This document shows, in pieces, positions 48,301-58,267 of a stretch of DNA of 64,000 nucleotides. The first letter of the stretch is position 1, and every line of letters starts with the position of its first letter. A program made the translations under genes and the position numbers. This DNA comes from Cyanoderma ruficeps (lineage: Eukaryota > Chordata > Aves > Passeriformes > Timaliidae), in contig VZDJ01000216.1 in the NCBI GenBank assembly GCA_008694505.1, positions 4,720,664-4,784,663 on the forward strand. Direction: 5' to 3'. The notes under the pieces are model-generated. The model did not search any database. It was not told where the DNA came from and saw only the letters and a program-made list of their open reading frames with translations.

Positions 48301-49350
48301 AAAGGTTTAGGGAATGAATCCTGGTCATAAAAGGTGACTGTGACTTAGAGTTGCATCGTGGACTACCTGCTGTTGGCTGATAGCTTTGCTCTAGGCTATC
48401 AAATCCATGACAGTGAATTAATGGCAGCAAAGTTTTTTAGGAGAATGTTCTGAATAAATGTGAAGAACCACTCGGTGGAACGTAAAAATATGGTGTAGCA
48501 AAGTTTTATCTGTCACCCCAAGCCTTTGGAACTCAGAAATCAGATGGTGAGGGGACAACAATGCTGCAGTCTGTGCTAAATCCGTGTTGTCTTCAGCGCT
48601 GTCAGGAGCACCCACCAGCACTCCATAGACCTTTCACTTCCACCCTCAACAGATCCCTGGAAAACCCTCACCCACCTGCTCTAAACAAACACTGACTGAC
48701 TTCTCCGGCTTTAGGATCAGCAGCCCAGCCCATGTGAGTGTCACACCCAGCTGGCGTTTGGGACTGGATCTGCCTTTGGCTGGCAGAGCTGTGTGTGCGC
48801 AGCAAGAGAAGCTGGCCCGGCTCCTTGGCCAGAAATTGAGCAGTTTCCCTCAGTGCTTCCCAGTTTGTTGCTCCTGTGATCACCTGATGGGGTGTGCAGA
48901 GTCCAGGGAGAGCAGACACAGCACGAACTCGGGGCTCTCCAGCCCTCGGGCCAGGTGGGTTTGTGCCATGGGTGCATTTTCACACAACCCAGCCGGAGCA
49001 CTGGGATGCTCATCCAGCTCAGAGCAGGGCTGCAGGAATCCTTTCAGTGGAAACCCACGTTAATCTGCCAGGAACTCACCAAAAATCTCACCACGGAGCT
49101 CCCTTATTTTCCTGGTGCCTTGCTGGGAACACCAGGGGCGTGCCTGGGTGTGAGCTCGGCTGCGTTTCCCAGTCTGAGCAGTCACAAGGGTCGGGATGTC
49201 CCTGGGAGCTGCCTGCTGGCAGAGTGCTGGGGATGGAGGAGGCAACGGCCCTGGGAGACACGTCCTGCCTTGCAGGGAGCCCAGATTTTGGCTCCTTTGG
49301 GAGGTGGAGGCAAATGAAAGCCAAGCCAGGCAACAGCTCCACGAGAGAGC
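42347..49350. other. Unique non-coding DNA
   Basis: Seven kilobases with no recognised gene or transposon; a (TA)n microsatellite at 47115-47137 is listed separately. An AT-rich part at 47990-48260 has a TA-rich near-palindrome (48150-48173). Confidence 0.5.
47115..47137. repeat. (TA)n microsatellite
   Basis: Eleven TA units in a row. Confidence 0.95.
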
Positions 49351-49371
49351 CTCTCCTCTCCTCTCCTCTCC
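49351..49371 (+). repeat. (CTCTC)n repeat at a gap edge
   Basis: Four CTCTC units run directly into the N gap, so the array probably extends into the missing sequence and caused the gap. Confidence 0.85.
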
Positions 49372-50229
49372 NNNNNNNNNNNNNNNNNNNNNNNNNNNNN
49401 NNNNNNNNNNNNNNNNNNNNNNNNNNNNNNNNNNNNNNNNNNNNNNNNNNNNNNNNNNNNNNNNNNNNNNNNNNNNNNNNNNNNNNNNNNNNNNNNNNNN
49501 NNNNNNNNNNNNNNNNNNNNNNNNNNNNNNNNNNNNNNNNNNNNNNNNNNNNNNNNNNNNNNNNNNNNNNNNNNNNNNNNNNNNNNNNNNNNNNNNNNNN
49601 NNNNNNNNNNNNNNNNNNNNNNNNNNNNNNNNNNNNNNNNNNNNNNNNNNNNNNNNNNNNNNNNNNNNNNNNNNNNNNNNNNNNNNNNNNNNNNNNNNNN
49701 NNNNNNNNNNNNNNNNNNNNNNNNNNNNNNNNNNNNNNNNNNNNNNNNNNNNNNNNNNNNNNNNNNNNNNNNNNNNNNNNNNNNNNNNNNNNNNNNNNNN
49801 NNNNNNNNNNNNNNNNNNNNNNNNNNNNNNNNNNNNNNNNNNNNNNNNNNNNNNNNNNNNNNNNNNNNNNNNNNNNNNNNNNNNNNNNNNNNNNNNNNNN
49901 NNNNNNNNNNNNNNNNNNNNNNNNNNNNNNNNNNNNNNNNNNNNNNNNNNNNNNNNNNNNNNNNNNNNNNNNNNNNNNNNNNNNNNNNNNNNNNNNNNNN
50001 NNNNNNNNNNNNNNNNNNNNNNNNNNNNNNNNNNNNNNNNNNNNNNNNNNNNNNNNNNNNNNNNNNNNNNNNNNNNNNNNNNNNNNNNNNNNNNNNNNNN
50101 NNNNNNNNNNNNNNNNNNNNNNNNNNNNNNNNNNNNNNNNNNNNNNNNNNNNNNNNNNNNNNNNNNNNNNNNNNNNNNNNNNNNNNNNNNNNNNNNNNNN
50201 NNNNNNNNNNNNNNNNNNNNNNNNNNNNN
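49372..50229. other. Assembly gap (858 N)
   Basis: Unknown sequence. Frames that appear to cross it (for example at 48894-50279 and 49060-50304) are artefacts of translating N. Confidence 0.99.
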
Positions 50230-50483
50230 AGAAAGAGGAGATCTGTAATGAAAAAAAAAAAAAAAACAACCCAAAGTGACTTTTGTGAGAAAATGATCAT
50301 CCACTTTCCACTGAAGTTTTTTGGTAAAACCCTGTGATCAGAAACACTGCACAGAATTTTGCAGTAACATTTCTCTTTGGCTGAACAAATGACATTTAAA
50401 GAAGTCTGTCTTTAATATCAAAACCTGTGGTTAGATTGTGACCGTCATTGCTGGTTATTGTAACTGCATGTACAAGAATGCGA

Positions 50484-50487
<4 letters not shown>
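50230..50487. other. Gap-edge sequence with A run
   Basis: The right edge of the gap is purine-rich (AGAAAGAGGAG), with 16 consecutive A at 50251-50266. No gene is seen. Confidence 0.6.

Positions 50488-50530
<43 letters not shown>
50488..50530 (+). repeat. (GAT)14 microsatellite
   Basis: Fourteen uninterrupted GAT units. In one minus-strand frame this reads as a histidine run and in a plus-strand frame as a methionine run. Both are by-products of the repeat. Confidence 0.97.
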
Positions 50531-52978
50531 GTTGTTTTGTCTGGAACGCAGCTCCAGAGCTGGGCAACCCAACTGGTACCTTCTGCTCCACTCCCTCCCC
50601 ATCTTGTCTGTGCACCGCGAGAGCAGCCAGCTCCAAGAACAGCTCTCCAATCATTTGAATAAAGGGAGTTTTAATGGAGCTATAGATGTATTTAGAGTAA
50701 CTTCTGTTCCTTTCCTGTCTCACTAACAGCAAACCAGACTCCTGGTGAACTTTGTGGCACAGGTGCAGGACAGCTGGGTACACGTTTTTGCCCTGGGAGC
50801 TGGTTTTGGTGACCCTGGGTGCTGGGGCAGGCCCTGGGATGGGTCATATTGGGATGGTGTTGGCTGGTGCGTGGGTGCAGGGTGGAAATTGGAGCCCGTG
50901 GTTTATTCAGAAGGTGTCTGAGAACAACCAGCACTGGTTCACAAGGATCCCCAGCTCTGCTCAGAAAGGTTTGGGGGTGGCAAGTTGGAAGGTGACAAGT
51001 TCCTTCTGCCCATGTGTCTGTCTGACTAATCCCAAAAGAGCTCATGGAAACTAGTTCTCCCTGGAGAAATGGATGGTCCATTTCAGCATGTCTGGTTGGG
51101 CAATCCCTGCCTGGCTGGAGCCACCAGCCCACATCTGCCTGACTCACCTCAGTGGTTCTGGGAGACGTGGGAATCCTCCTTCACCTTCTTCAGACACCCC
51201 TCCCACAGACCTGAGGGGTGCTCTCCTCCTCCAGGGAGACCAGAGGAATCTCACAGCAGAAAGAAATAAAAAGCAGATCCTCAGACTTAAAATTTAGTGC
51301 TGAGAGTGATGAAAGAAAGGGCAATGATTCTTCTGGATTCACTTACTGCCCAAATTTCAGAGACAAGATTACTCACTCCTTCCCTGTGGGGAGGGCAGAA
51401 ATGAACATCAGGAGCTCTGACATGATTTGGGCAATTACCCACCCTAGCCTGGCTGTGTAAGGCTGCTGAACATCCTTTTTCAGTGATAGCTGTGCAGTTC
51501 CTGAGACAGATTTCCTGGCAGGGAGCTGGAGTGGAGCAGAGCCCTAAGCCCTGTGTGCCCAGTGATGACTCTTAACTCATCTCCTGCCTTAGTCCTTCAC
51601 ACTGACCAACACCCTGCTTGGGTTTCTTTTAAAGATATCTGCTTATAATACGTGGGTGAAATCTGGTCATGCTGTAATCTTTACTAGTCCAAAACTGAGG
51701 TCAGGCAGGTTGGATTTCTTTCCCGAGTGCTTTTATAATATTTGTGTTAGCTGGGCAGCTAAGTGCTGTCAGATGTAGCGTCAATGGAGCTTGCTGCTGT
51801 TGAAATTTTTATGGTTTCATGCATTTTACAGCATCACCTGTCAGGCTCCAGCAATCATGATGTCACCTGTAGTGGAATATATAAATTGGAACAGAGGAGA
51901 CTGGAGCTGGGGGAGTTCTCCAGTAATCTGGGCTCCTTTCTCCCCTCCTCCTCCTCCTCCTCTGGTGGGGAGGCTGGGAGGCCTTAAGACATCCAAAAAA
52001 GAACAGGAGCAGACATGCAAAAGAAAAGGAGCAGGTCTCTCCTGCCCTGAGCTTTGCCCCAGCTGTTCTGCATGGTCTGGGCAAAATCTCTGCCCTCACT
52101 CAGTCTGTGGTTTCCATATTGCCTCTTTTTGTTTTGCTGGCTGTGTCTCCAGGGATTTGGCCTCCTGTATTCATCCTGAGATGTGTGAAAGGCTCTGTCA
52201 GCACTGGGGAGGCCCCAGGGGCCATGTTGAAGGCTGGTACCCCAAGTGTGGGATGGAGAAACTGGTGCCACCGGGCTGGCAAGGGTGGATNATGGAGGAA
52301 GGAAGGAAGGCAGGCAGGCTGGCTTTCCTGGGCAAGTGTTTAAACATTCCTGTAGGGACTGGGAGATGGGACGTGTTCTGTGTGAATAAGCACAGCCTGC
52401 ACGTTGGAACCTTCTGATGGCCACTCGTGGTCTCACCATGCCCAGCTCTCCCCTCCCAGGCAGTGTTTGTGCTCAGGCCAGTTTTAATGTCACTGCAGCT
52501 TGGGTTTGCCATTTACAACCACGGTGCTCAGCGAGATTTGGTGAAGGCAGCGTGATGAGTGTGAGTTGGTCAAGCCTACCAGGGGTGTGAGCTGCCTGGT
52601 GGAGGGGAGGAGGACAAGTTCTGCCTGTGGTGTTGGGCACTGGGATGGGTCATACCCTCAGGTTGCCCATGGTCTGCACGGTCCACCAAAAGAGGGGTTC
52701 AGAGATGCATGAAAAGATCCAACCACAGGTCAAGCAGCAGCTCTGCTCTGCTCTGCTCTGCATTTTTAGAAGCAGGAAAATGATTGTGTTCTATCCTGGT
52801 TCTCCTTGCTCAGTGTTGTCTTATCCCTACAAACACTCCCTTAATTACATATCAAACCAGCAATAAGATGTGGCTTAGCAGCCCTAGATGAAGACATGGA
52901 GCCCTACTGCTGAGCTGTAAACCCTCAGTAAAAATGGCTTAAGAACAGACTGATTGGGTTTTAAGAGCTCTGTAACTG
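50531..52978. other. Unique non-coding DNA with short repeats
   Basis: No gene is recognised. Short arrays are (CTC)n at 51945-51963, GGAA/GGCA at 52294-52319 with a single N at 52291, and (CTCTG)4 at 52741-52761. Confidence 0.5.
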
Positions 52979-53122
52979 ATACACATCTTACCATATCGTT
53001 AGGCCTCAATAAATCTGTTTCTAATAATCACTATTTACTGAGGTTTTGCAGCTATGCCAGAGGTACGTATCTGTTACCTTGTGGTCCAGCCTCAATAAAT
53101 GTGTTTTTAATAATCAATTGGT
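52979..53122 (+). repeat. Diverged 86 bp tandem duplication with AATAAA
   Basis: CCTCAATAAATCTGTTTCTAAT at 53004 recurs at 53090 as CCTCAATAAATGTGTTTTTAAT. Each copy is preceded by a similar ATCTTACC / ATCTGTTACC block, and both contain AATAAA. This could be a duplicated LTR R region or a plain local duplication. Confidence 0.7.
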
Positions 53123-54689
53123 ACTTCAATAATAAACAATAATTGCTTTATTATATATGAATTTGAACACGTTCTGCATTTCGTTTGTACTGAAATCACT
53201 GTCTACTTTTATTTTTTTTTTTACTCTGAAGGGGCTTTTACTGACCAGCTATTGGTGCCAGAGTGTGCCAAACATTACTGCTCCTTATAAAGCATTGATG
53301 ACTTCACCTGATTTATAGGTCATGGAGATATTTCAGAGCTTTTTTTCTGCCCCAAACTAAGCAGCCTGTCAGAAGCTTCCAGGCAATCTTTGTAGGAGGA
53401 ATGCTGCAGTCCCTCTTATGGATCATTAACTGGAAATGGACTTGGGGCCTTCAGATGTGAACACACTGCCCGCTGCCATACAACCCAGTCAGCCAACACT
53501 TTTAGTTGACAGTACGAGTAATAGAGGTACGGGATTCTAACCTTTTGTAGAAAAAAACCCCAATAATTGAAGAGGAAAGTTGATTTCTTGCAGTGCCATT
53601 GAGGAAGCTTAATTTTTTCAGTGTCTCAGCTCGGGTCTCCAGAGCCTGGTTGCTCCAATGGCTCGGACATCTCTGCTCACCTCCCCTGGGTGCCCTCCCT
53701 GTGGTGGGTGTTGCTCTCAAAGAGCTCAGCAGGACTGGAGAGGGCTGCAGGGCTTTCAGAAACCTGTTCCATGGCCTCAAGTCAATGCAGTGCTTGCTTG
53801 AGGGTCGGTGCCTTTTAGCATGGAAAGTCTGAAATTTTCAGCCTCCAGGGTTCCAACAGCACACCTGCTTCAAACAGTGCTCTCTTGTATGCTTTCTATT
53901 GACAATAAACAATATCCCATTATTAAGCTTGAAACTTTCTAATATCTTGCTAAGGATATTTTTCTGCAGCCTTAAGATCTACCCTAGCCAAACCTAAGAC
54001 TCAGACTCTTGTTCCATGTCCTTGCTTGCCGTACTATTGTAACTTTTTCCTGCTTTCAAACTCCTCGGTTGCAGCTAAATTCTAAATTTTAAATAATTCT
54101 AAATTCTAAATTCTTCTTCTCTTTCTGTTTCTGGAGCCTGCTTCCACAGCCTTCTGAAAGCCTCCTTACCTTTAATATTCCCCACAAGCACCGAGAGCCA
54201 CGTGTGCGCGTCCGCGTCCCCCGCGTGCGGCCGGTGTCACATCCAATTAGGGCACTTCAAGCCCTAACGGGAGCAGAGTTCTGTGTCTCTAATTAGTCTG
54301 GTCAAAGGCAGGAATTCCCTTCTGCTGGGCGAGTCTGCTCCCGTGACAAGAAGATTAGTGGCCCCAGCTCGTGATTGTCGAGCTCGGTGGGTTTCCCGTC
54401 CCGCTTTACGTCGTTTGCAATTTTCTGTTCCATGCGGCGGTAGTTTTGAGGGGCTGGTTTCATGCCAGGAGGGCAGGGGTCAAAGCATTTTGGGGAAAGG
54501 CGAGGAACTCTGTCCCTGCTGCCTGTTTGCACACTCCCGGACTAGCTCTGGGCTAGTAATTTTTACATCTGCCTGGATGAAACGGGCAGCCAGGAGTGCA
54601 TCAGGACCTCCCTGGGGAGTGTTAGCACTGGTGGACATCAGCTGGCACATGGTGTTGAGAGGTGCAGTATTCAACACACTGAGGGATAG
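53123..54689. other. Unique non-coding DNA with a CpG-rich patch
   Basis: No gene or transposon is recognised. A CpG-dense patch at 54191-54240 and moderately CpG-rich sequence to 54530 stand out. Confidence 0.5.
54191..54240. promoter_or_regulatory. CpG-dense patch
   Basis: Ten CpG dinucleotides in 50 bp (the GTGCGCGTCCGCGTCCC region), against a surrounding sequence with few. It contains a CACGTG E-box (54199-54204). It is too short to be a classic CpG island, and a regulatory role is inference. Confidence 0.3.
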
Positions 54690-54769
54690 AAATCATAGAA
54701 TCACAAAAAGGTTTGGGTTGGAAGGGACCTTAAAGATCATTTTGTTCCAGGACCCTCACCATGAGGGAG
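54690..54769 (-). mobile_element. CR1 3' end, part 1 (split by LTR)
   Basis: The reverse of the CR1 tail: AATCATAGAATCACAAAAAG, GTTTGGGTTGGAAGGGACCT and TAAAGATCATTTTGTTCCAG. It stops at AGGGAG where the LTR begins and resumes at 55078. Confidence 0.9.
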
Positions 54770-55077
54770 TGTTGCTAGCCGAGGCTGGGCGTGTCCCACT
54801 TTAGGGACAGAAAGAGAGCAGGCACAGAGCATGGCAGTGAGGAGGAACAAACTCTCTCTACTTTATTTACAATTTAACTACTTTATACATTTGTACAGAG
54901 GTCCAGAGATTGGCTACAGAGGTCGCCACCTCTCAACCTGGATGGTGGACATCACCATCAATCATTTCCTCTCTCAGAGGAGAAGAATGCAAACATTCTA
55001 AGAATAAACACTGTTTACATGAAGGCTATGTGAGAAAGTTCTACAGAAAGACAAAAGACAGAAAACTCAGGGCAACA
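54770..55077 (-). mobile_element. Solo LTR, family 'G', inserted in a CR1
   Basis: A 308 bp unit with perfect 6 bp inverted ends TGTTGC/GCAACA. It is flanked by AGGGAG (54764-54769) and AGTGAG (55078-55083), a 6 bp target duplication with one mismatch, as in betaretrovirus or alpharetrovirus-like elements. On the minus strand it has a CCAAT box (plus ATTGG, 54909-54913), a TATA box TATAAA (54881-54886) and AATAAA (54861-54866). It matches 24319-24623 along its length in the opposite orientation. Confidence 0.92.
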
Positions 55078-55141
55078 AGTGAGGACATCTTTCTTTACAC
55101 TGGGCTGTTCCAAGCCCCATCCAGCCTGGCCTTGACCCCGA
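55078..55141 (-). mobile_element. CR1 3' end, part 2
   Basis: Continues the CR1 of 54690-54769 with GACATCTTTC, CTGTTCCAAGCCCCATCCAG and CCTGGCCTTGACCCC, which follow the tail in the normal reverse-strand CR1 order. Confidence 0.85.
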
Positions 55142-56269
55142 GAAGAAACGTGTCACCTCCTTTCAGCTGACTGCAGGGGGGGTCTGCAGCTGGTAAATCT
55201 GCTGGCAGATGGTTGTCCTTGAGCAGTCCCTTGCTGCCATTTGCTCCTGACAAACCCTGTTCAACCAACTCTCTGTCTTCAGGGTTATAAATATCTGTGG
55301 TCAGAGCTAAGCTCCAGCGCTGTGGGGACAGAGAGCCACTGAGAGCTGCTCTGGGCTCCTGCTGTCTTTTTGCTGATGCCTGACAGCTCTTACTGCCTGT
55401 GGTGAATGTGGATTAAAGCCTTCAACACCTGTTCTGTGGTTTTGAAAGGTCTAAAATGTCTAAAATGTCCATTTCTAGGATGTAATTGAAAATCCCCACT
55501 CTATGTATCTTTCTAGTTTAGTTTTTCTTAGGAGCTTTGAGATGTCTTATGCCATTGTATGCCACCACATTACTGAAGTTATTGTGGCAGAGGAGAAATA
55601 TCTTAATTCCATGTTTTTTCTCCTTTTTCTGTACTTTTGGTTTAAACTAAGCTCTACAGGGGCTTGAGGATATTATCAGAGCTGTGGAGGCTTTTGTGTC
55701 TGACTATTTGTCCATTGCCTCAGCTGACTACCATATTCCTCCCTTGACTCTTTGATATCCTCAGACTTTCTCCTGCCACAGCAAAACTGCAAAACTTTTG
55801 AGTTAAATGGATCCCTTTTTTGGTAACTTAATGCTACCTTTTCTGAAAATCAAGTCCTAGGCTTGAAAGCTACTCCACAGAATCTCATGGGTTTACATCA
55901 AGGCAGATCAAAGGTCTCATTGGCAAAGCCTGTTCTGGACAACTGTAAATAAGAATAAATTATTTGGGAGTACAGTAAATGCTGTGGAAACATGTGAGAA
56001 CTAGAGATGCTTGGGGTACTGTTGTCAAACTGGAATTCTGTATGAGAGACAAAACAACCATTTGACAGATGAGAAATCTTAAAACCTAAGAAATTCTTGG
56101 AGTTTTGGGAGCTGCATCTCAGCTTATAGAAGCATACATCACCAAGACAAATAAGATCTTTGTCAAAATCACTCAGGTGAGATAAGCACAGGCTGCAGCT
56201 TTTAGTGAAGTCTCAGGAAGCAAATTGCCAGGCTGGTTCTGCGCTCAGAGCTGACTGGTGCAATGAACC
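55142..56269. other. Unassigned DNA with one LTR-like promoter motif
   Basis: A TATA box TTATAAATA at 55284-55292 and an ATTAAA at 55412-55417 are spaced like an LTR promoter and polyadenylation site, but I cannot find matching TG...CA ends or a target duplication. The rest is AT-rich and unassigned. Confidence 0.35.
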
Positions 56270-56830
56270 CGTGTTCTAGAGACCCTCATTGTGATTATTT
56301 TGGGGTAGCTCATAATCCAAACCCCAAGTTCTCAAGCTGGGGGTTCTCACATCACCCTGGGGTCCTGTAGCTGTGGGCAGGGAGGGGAAATAACCATGGT
56401 TGTGACTGATCCTGCAAAGGCAGCTCTGCCTGCAACAGCCAGGATCCAAGATTTGAACTCAGGAAGGGTGAATAATTTTTGGAGGCTGGCAGATTTACAA
56501 GTCACCCCTACTGTAGATATTACCCTCATAAAGACCACTGTGACGTGCTCTGTCCTTGGGTTGGAATGGTATTTCCCCAGCAAATAACCCCGTGGTGCAC
56601 CTGGGATGCAGAGATTAATGAGGCAGATTTGCATGAAGGATATATAGGCAGGGAATCCTACAGGGGAGAGGAGAGGGAGGTGGTGAAACCCAGCTGGAGC
56701 CATCCAGCCATCCCCAGGGCCCAGTATTGAGTCAGGTGCAGCCCAGCTCGTGTGTGGAACCCTCCTGTTATCTCATCTTAAATAAAACTTCAGTGGGACA
56801 GGTCAGAAAGGGAGGCCCTGGCTCAGGCAC
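56270..56830 (+). mobile_element. Possible solo LTR (ends not defined)
   Basis: An octamer ATTTGCAT (56627-56634) lies about 5 bp before a TATA box ATATATAGG (56640-56648). An AATAAA (56780-56785) follows about 135 bp downstream. This is the order and spacing of an LTR U3-R. I could not find convincing TG/CA ends or a target duplication, so boundaries are guesses. Confidence 0.4.
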
Positions 56831-57722
56831 TGTGAAAGGGAAGTTTGTTTATGTAATTACCAATTCTTGAGAATTAGGGACTTCTGGGCTCGATGGCCTC
56901 TGCCCAGCCCTCAAGAAACGTCCCAAGCTGACAGTTTGGTGGCATGTGGAGAGGTGCAAGTGATCCAGGGTGTGATGGGTGGATGGCACTGGTTCTGGTG
57001 GCTCCTAGGAGGGTGGGTGAGCAGAGCAGAGCAGAGAAGAGACTTTTGCACAGCCTCAAGGGAATTCCTTGGCTCATTTAATCACAGTGACTGTGAGCTG
57101 ACTTCCCAAAAGGTCTTTGGAAAGCTCAGCTTTAATATCCTCTGCCCTGGTCAGAAGGGAGGTAACTACAGTTCTTCCCCAGCCCCTGAACTCCTGGGAA
57201 CCCACACTGGTGTCCTGAAGCAGAGGATTTGGTTTGATTGTCCTGAGACTTATCTTGTTTGGTTTCCAGAGCTCATTATGCATCTCTTGCAGCCTTGTAG
57301 AGTTTACTTTGTTTTGTTCCTATTTCTTTTTCAGTCCTGTCTGAAAAATCACTGAGCTTTCTAGTACTGTAATAGCCATCATTAATAATAATATCTGTAA
57401 ATGCTTCTAATTAGTCTTTTTAAAGCATTTTCCTGAATACCTTCTTCTTTGCTAATTACCTTTCTCCAGTGCCCTGAGAAAACCTGCATTTTCCAGAAGT
57501 TCTGAAGGGAAGGACAGGGGACTTGGCTCTGATATTTATAAATTTTGCCTAAATTTAAGAGATTTGTCAGCTGGTGGAGAAGAAATACAATTTTTATGGC
57601 CGTATTTGTGCCCAGAATGGGGAGATAATGGCCCCAGAACAAGAACAACCAGGTGAGGAAACTTCTAAGCTTGAGATGGGAGGTTGGAGCCAGCTCTTGA
57701 GAAGGGGCTGTGGATCAGCCCC
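56831..57722. other. Unique non-coding DNA
   Basis: No gene is recognised. A short (GAGCA)n run lies at 57018-57038. Confidence 0.5.
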
Positions 57723-58267
57723 TGTTGGAATTCTGGAAACTGAGAGTTTCAGGCTTTCTGTGCTGACAGGCACTGACCCTCAAGCAAACACTGCATTTGA
57801 CCTGAGGCCGTGGAACAGGCTGCCAAAATTGAGTGACAGCACTGGGATTATGGGTGTGTGATTTGAATAGTATTGTGTGATCTCACAGGGTGAAAACTTA
57901 GAATTTAAGGTTTTAGTACACAGTAATATATATGGGGCAATATGGAGGATTTGGGGCATTGTCTAAGTCCTTCTTCTTCACCTTCTTCTTCTCAGTTTTG
58001 GGTAGTTTTTTCTAATTGGGTGAAAAAGACCCTCATTGCAGACCTTGGGTGGTCAGTTATTGGGTTAAAAGTATAACTAATAGAGGTGTCATCTTGTTAT
58101 TGGATAGTTTATGCTTAAAAAGACCTTGGAAAGAGTTAGAGGTACTCCAATATCTACCTTGTTAGCTAGGACTCACGACTCGTGAGACTGTGCTGTAGAG
58201 AAGAATTAATAAACACTGAATCTGAACACAAAACTGTGACTCCCATGCTTTAATCCCAGCTCTAACA
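57723..58267 (+). mobile_element. Solo LTR of an endogenous retrovirus
   Basis: A 545 bp unit starts TGTTGGAATTCTGG and ends AGCTCTAACA, with imperfect TGTTGG/CTAACA ends. It contains GTGTGATCTCACAGGGTGAA (57874-57893), a CTTCTTCTTC pyrimidine tract near 57970-57995 and AATAAA at 58209-58214, about 54 bp before the end. The overall order is that of a known type of songbird LTR (recognised by eye). No target duplication is visible (flanks CAGCCCC and TGGAGAA), and no retroviral coding sequence is adjacent. Confidence 0.7.

Noticed and set aside
48894..50304. Long open frames across the gap (350-461 codons)
   Set aside because: Most of each frame is translated N. The real parts are short and unlike any protein family.
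50396..50650. Histidine-rich small protein
   Set aside because: The histidine run is simply the (GAT)14 microsatellite read on the minus strand.
17479..58267. Intact endogenous retrovirus between LTRs
   Set aside because: The LTRs belong to different families or orientations, and no gag, pol or env-like frame lies between any pair. All are solo LTRs.
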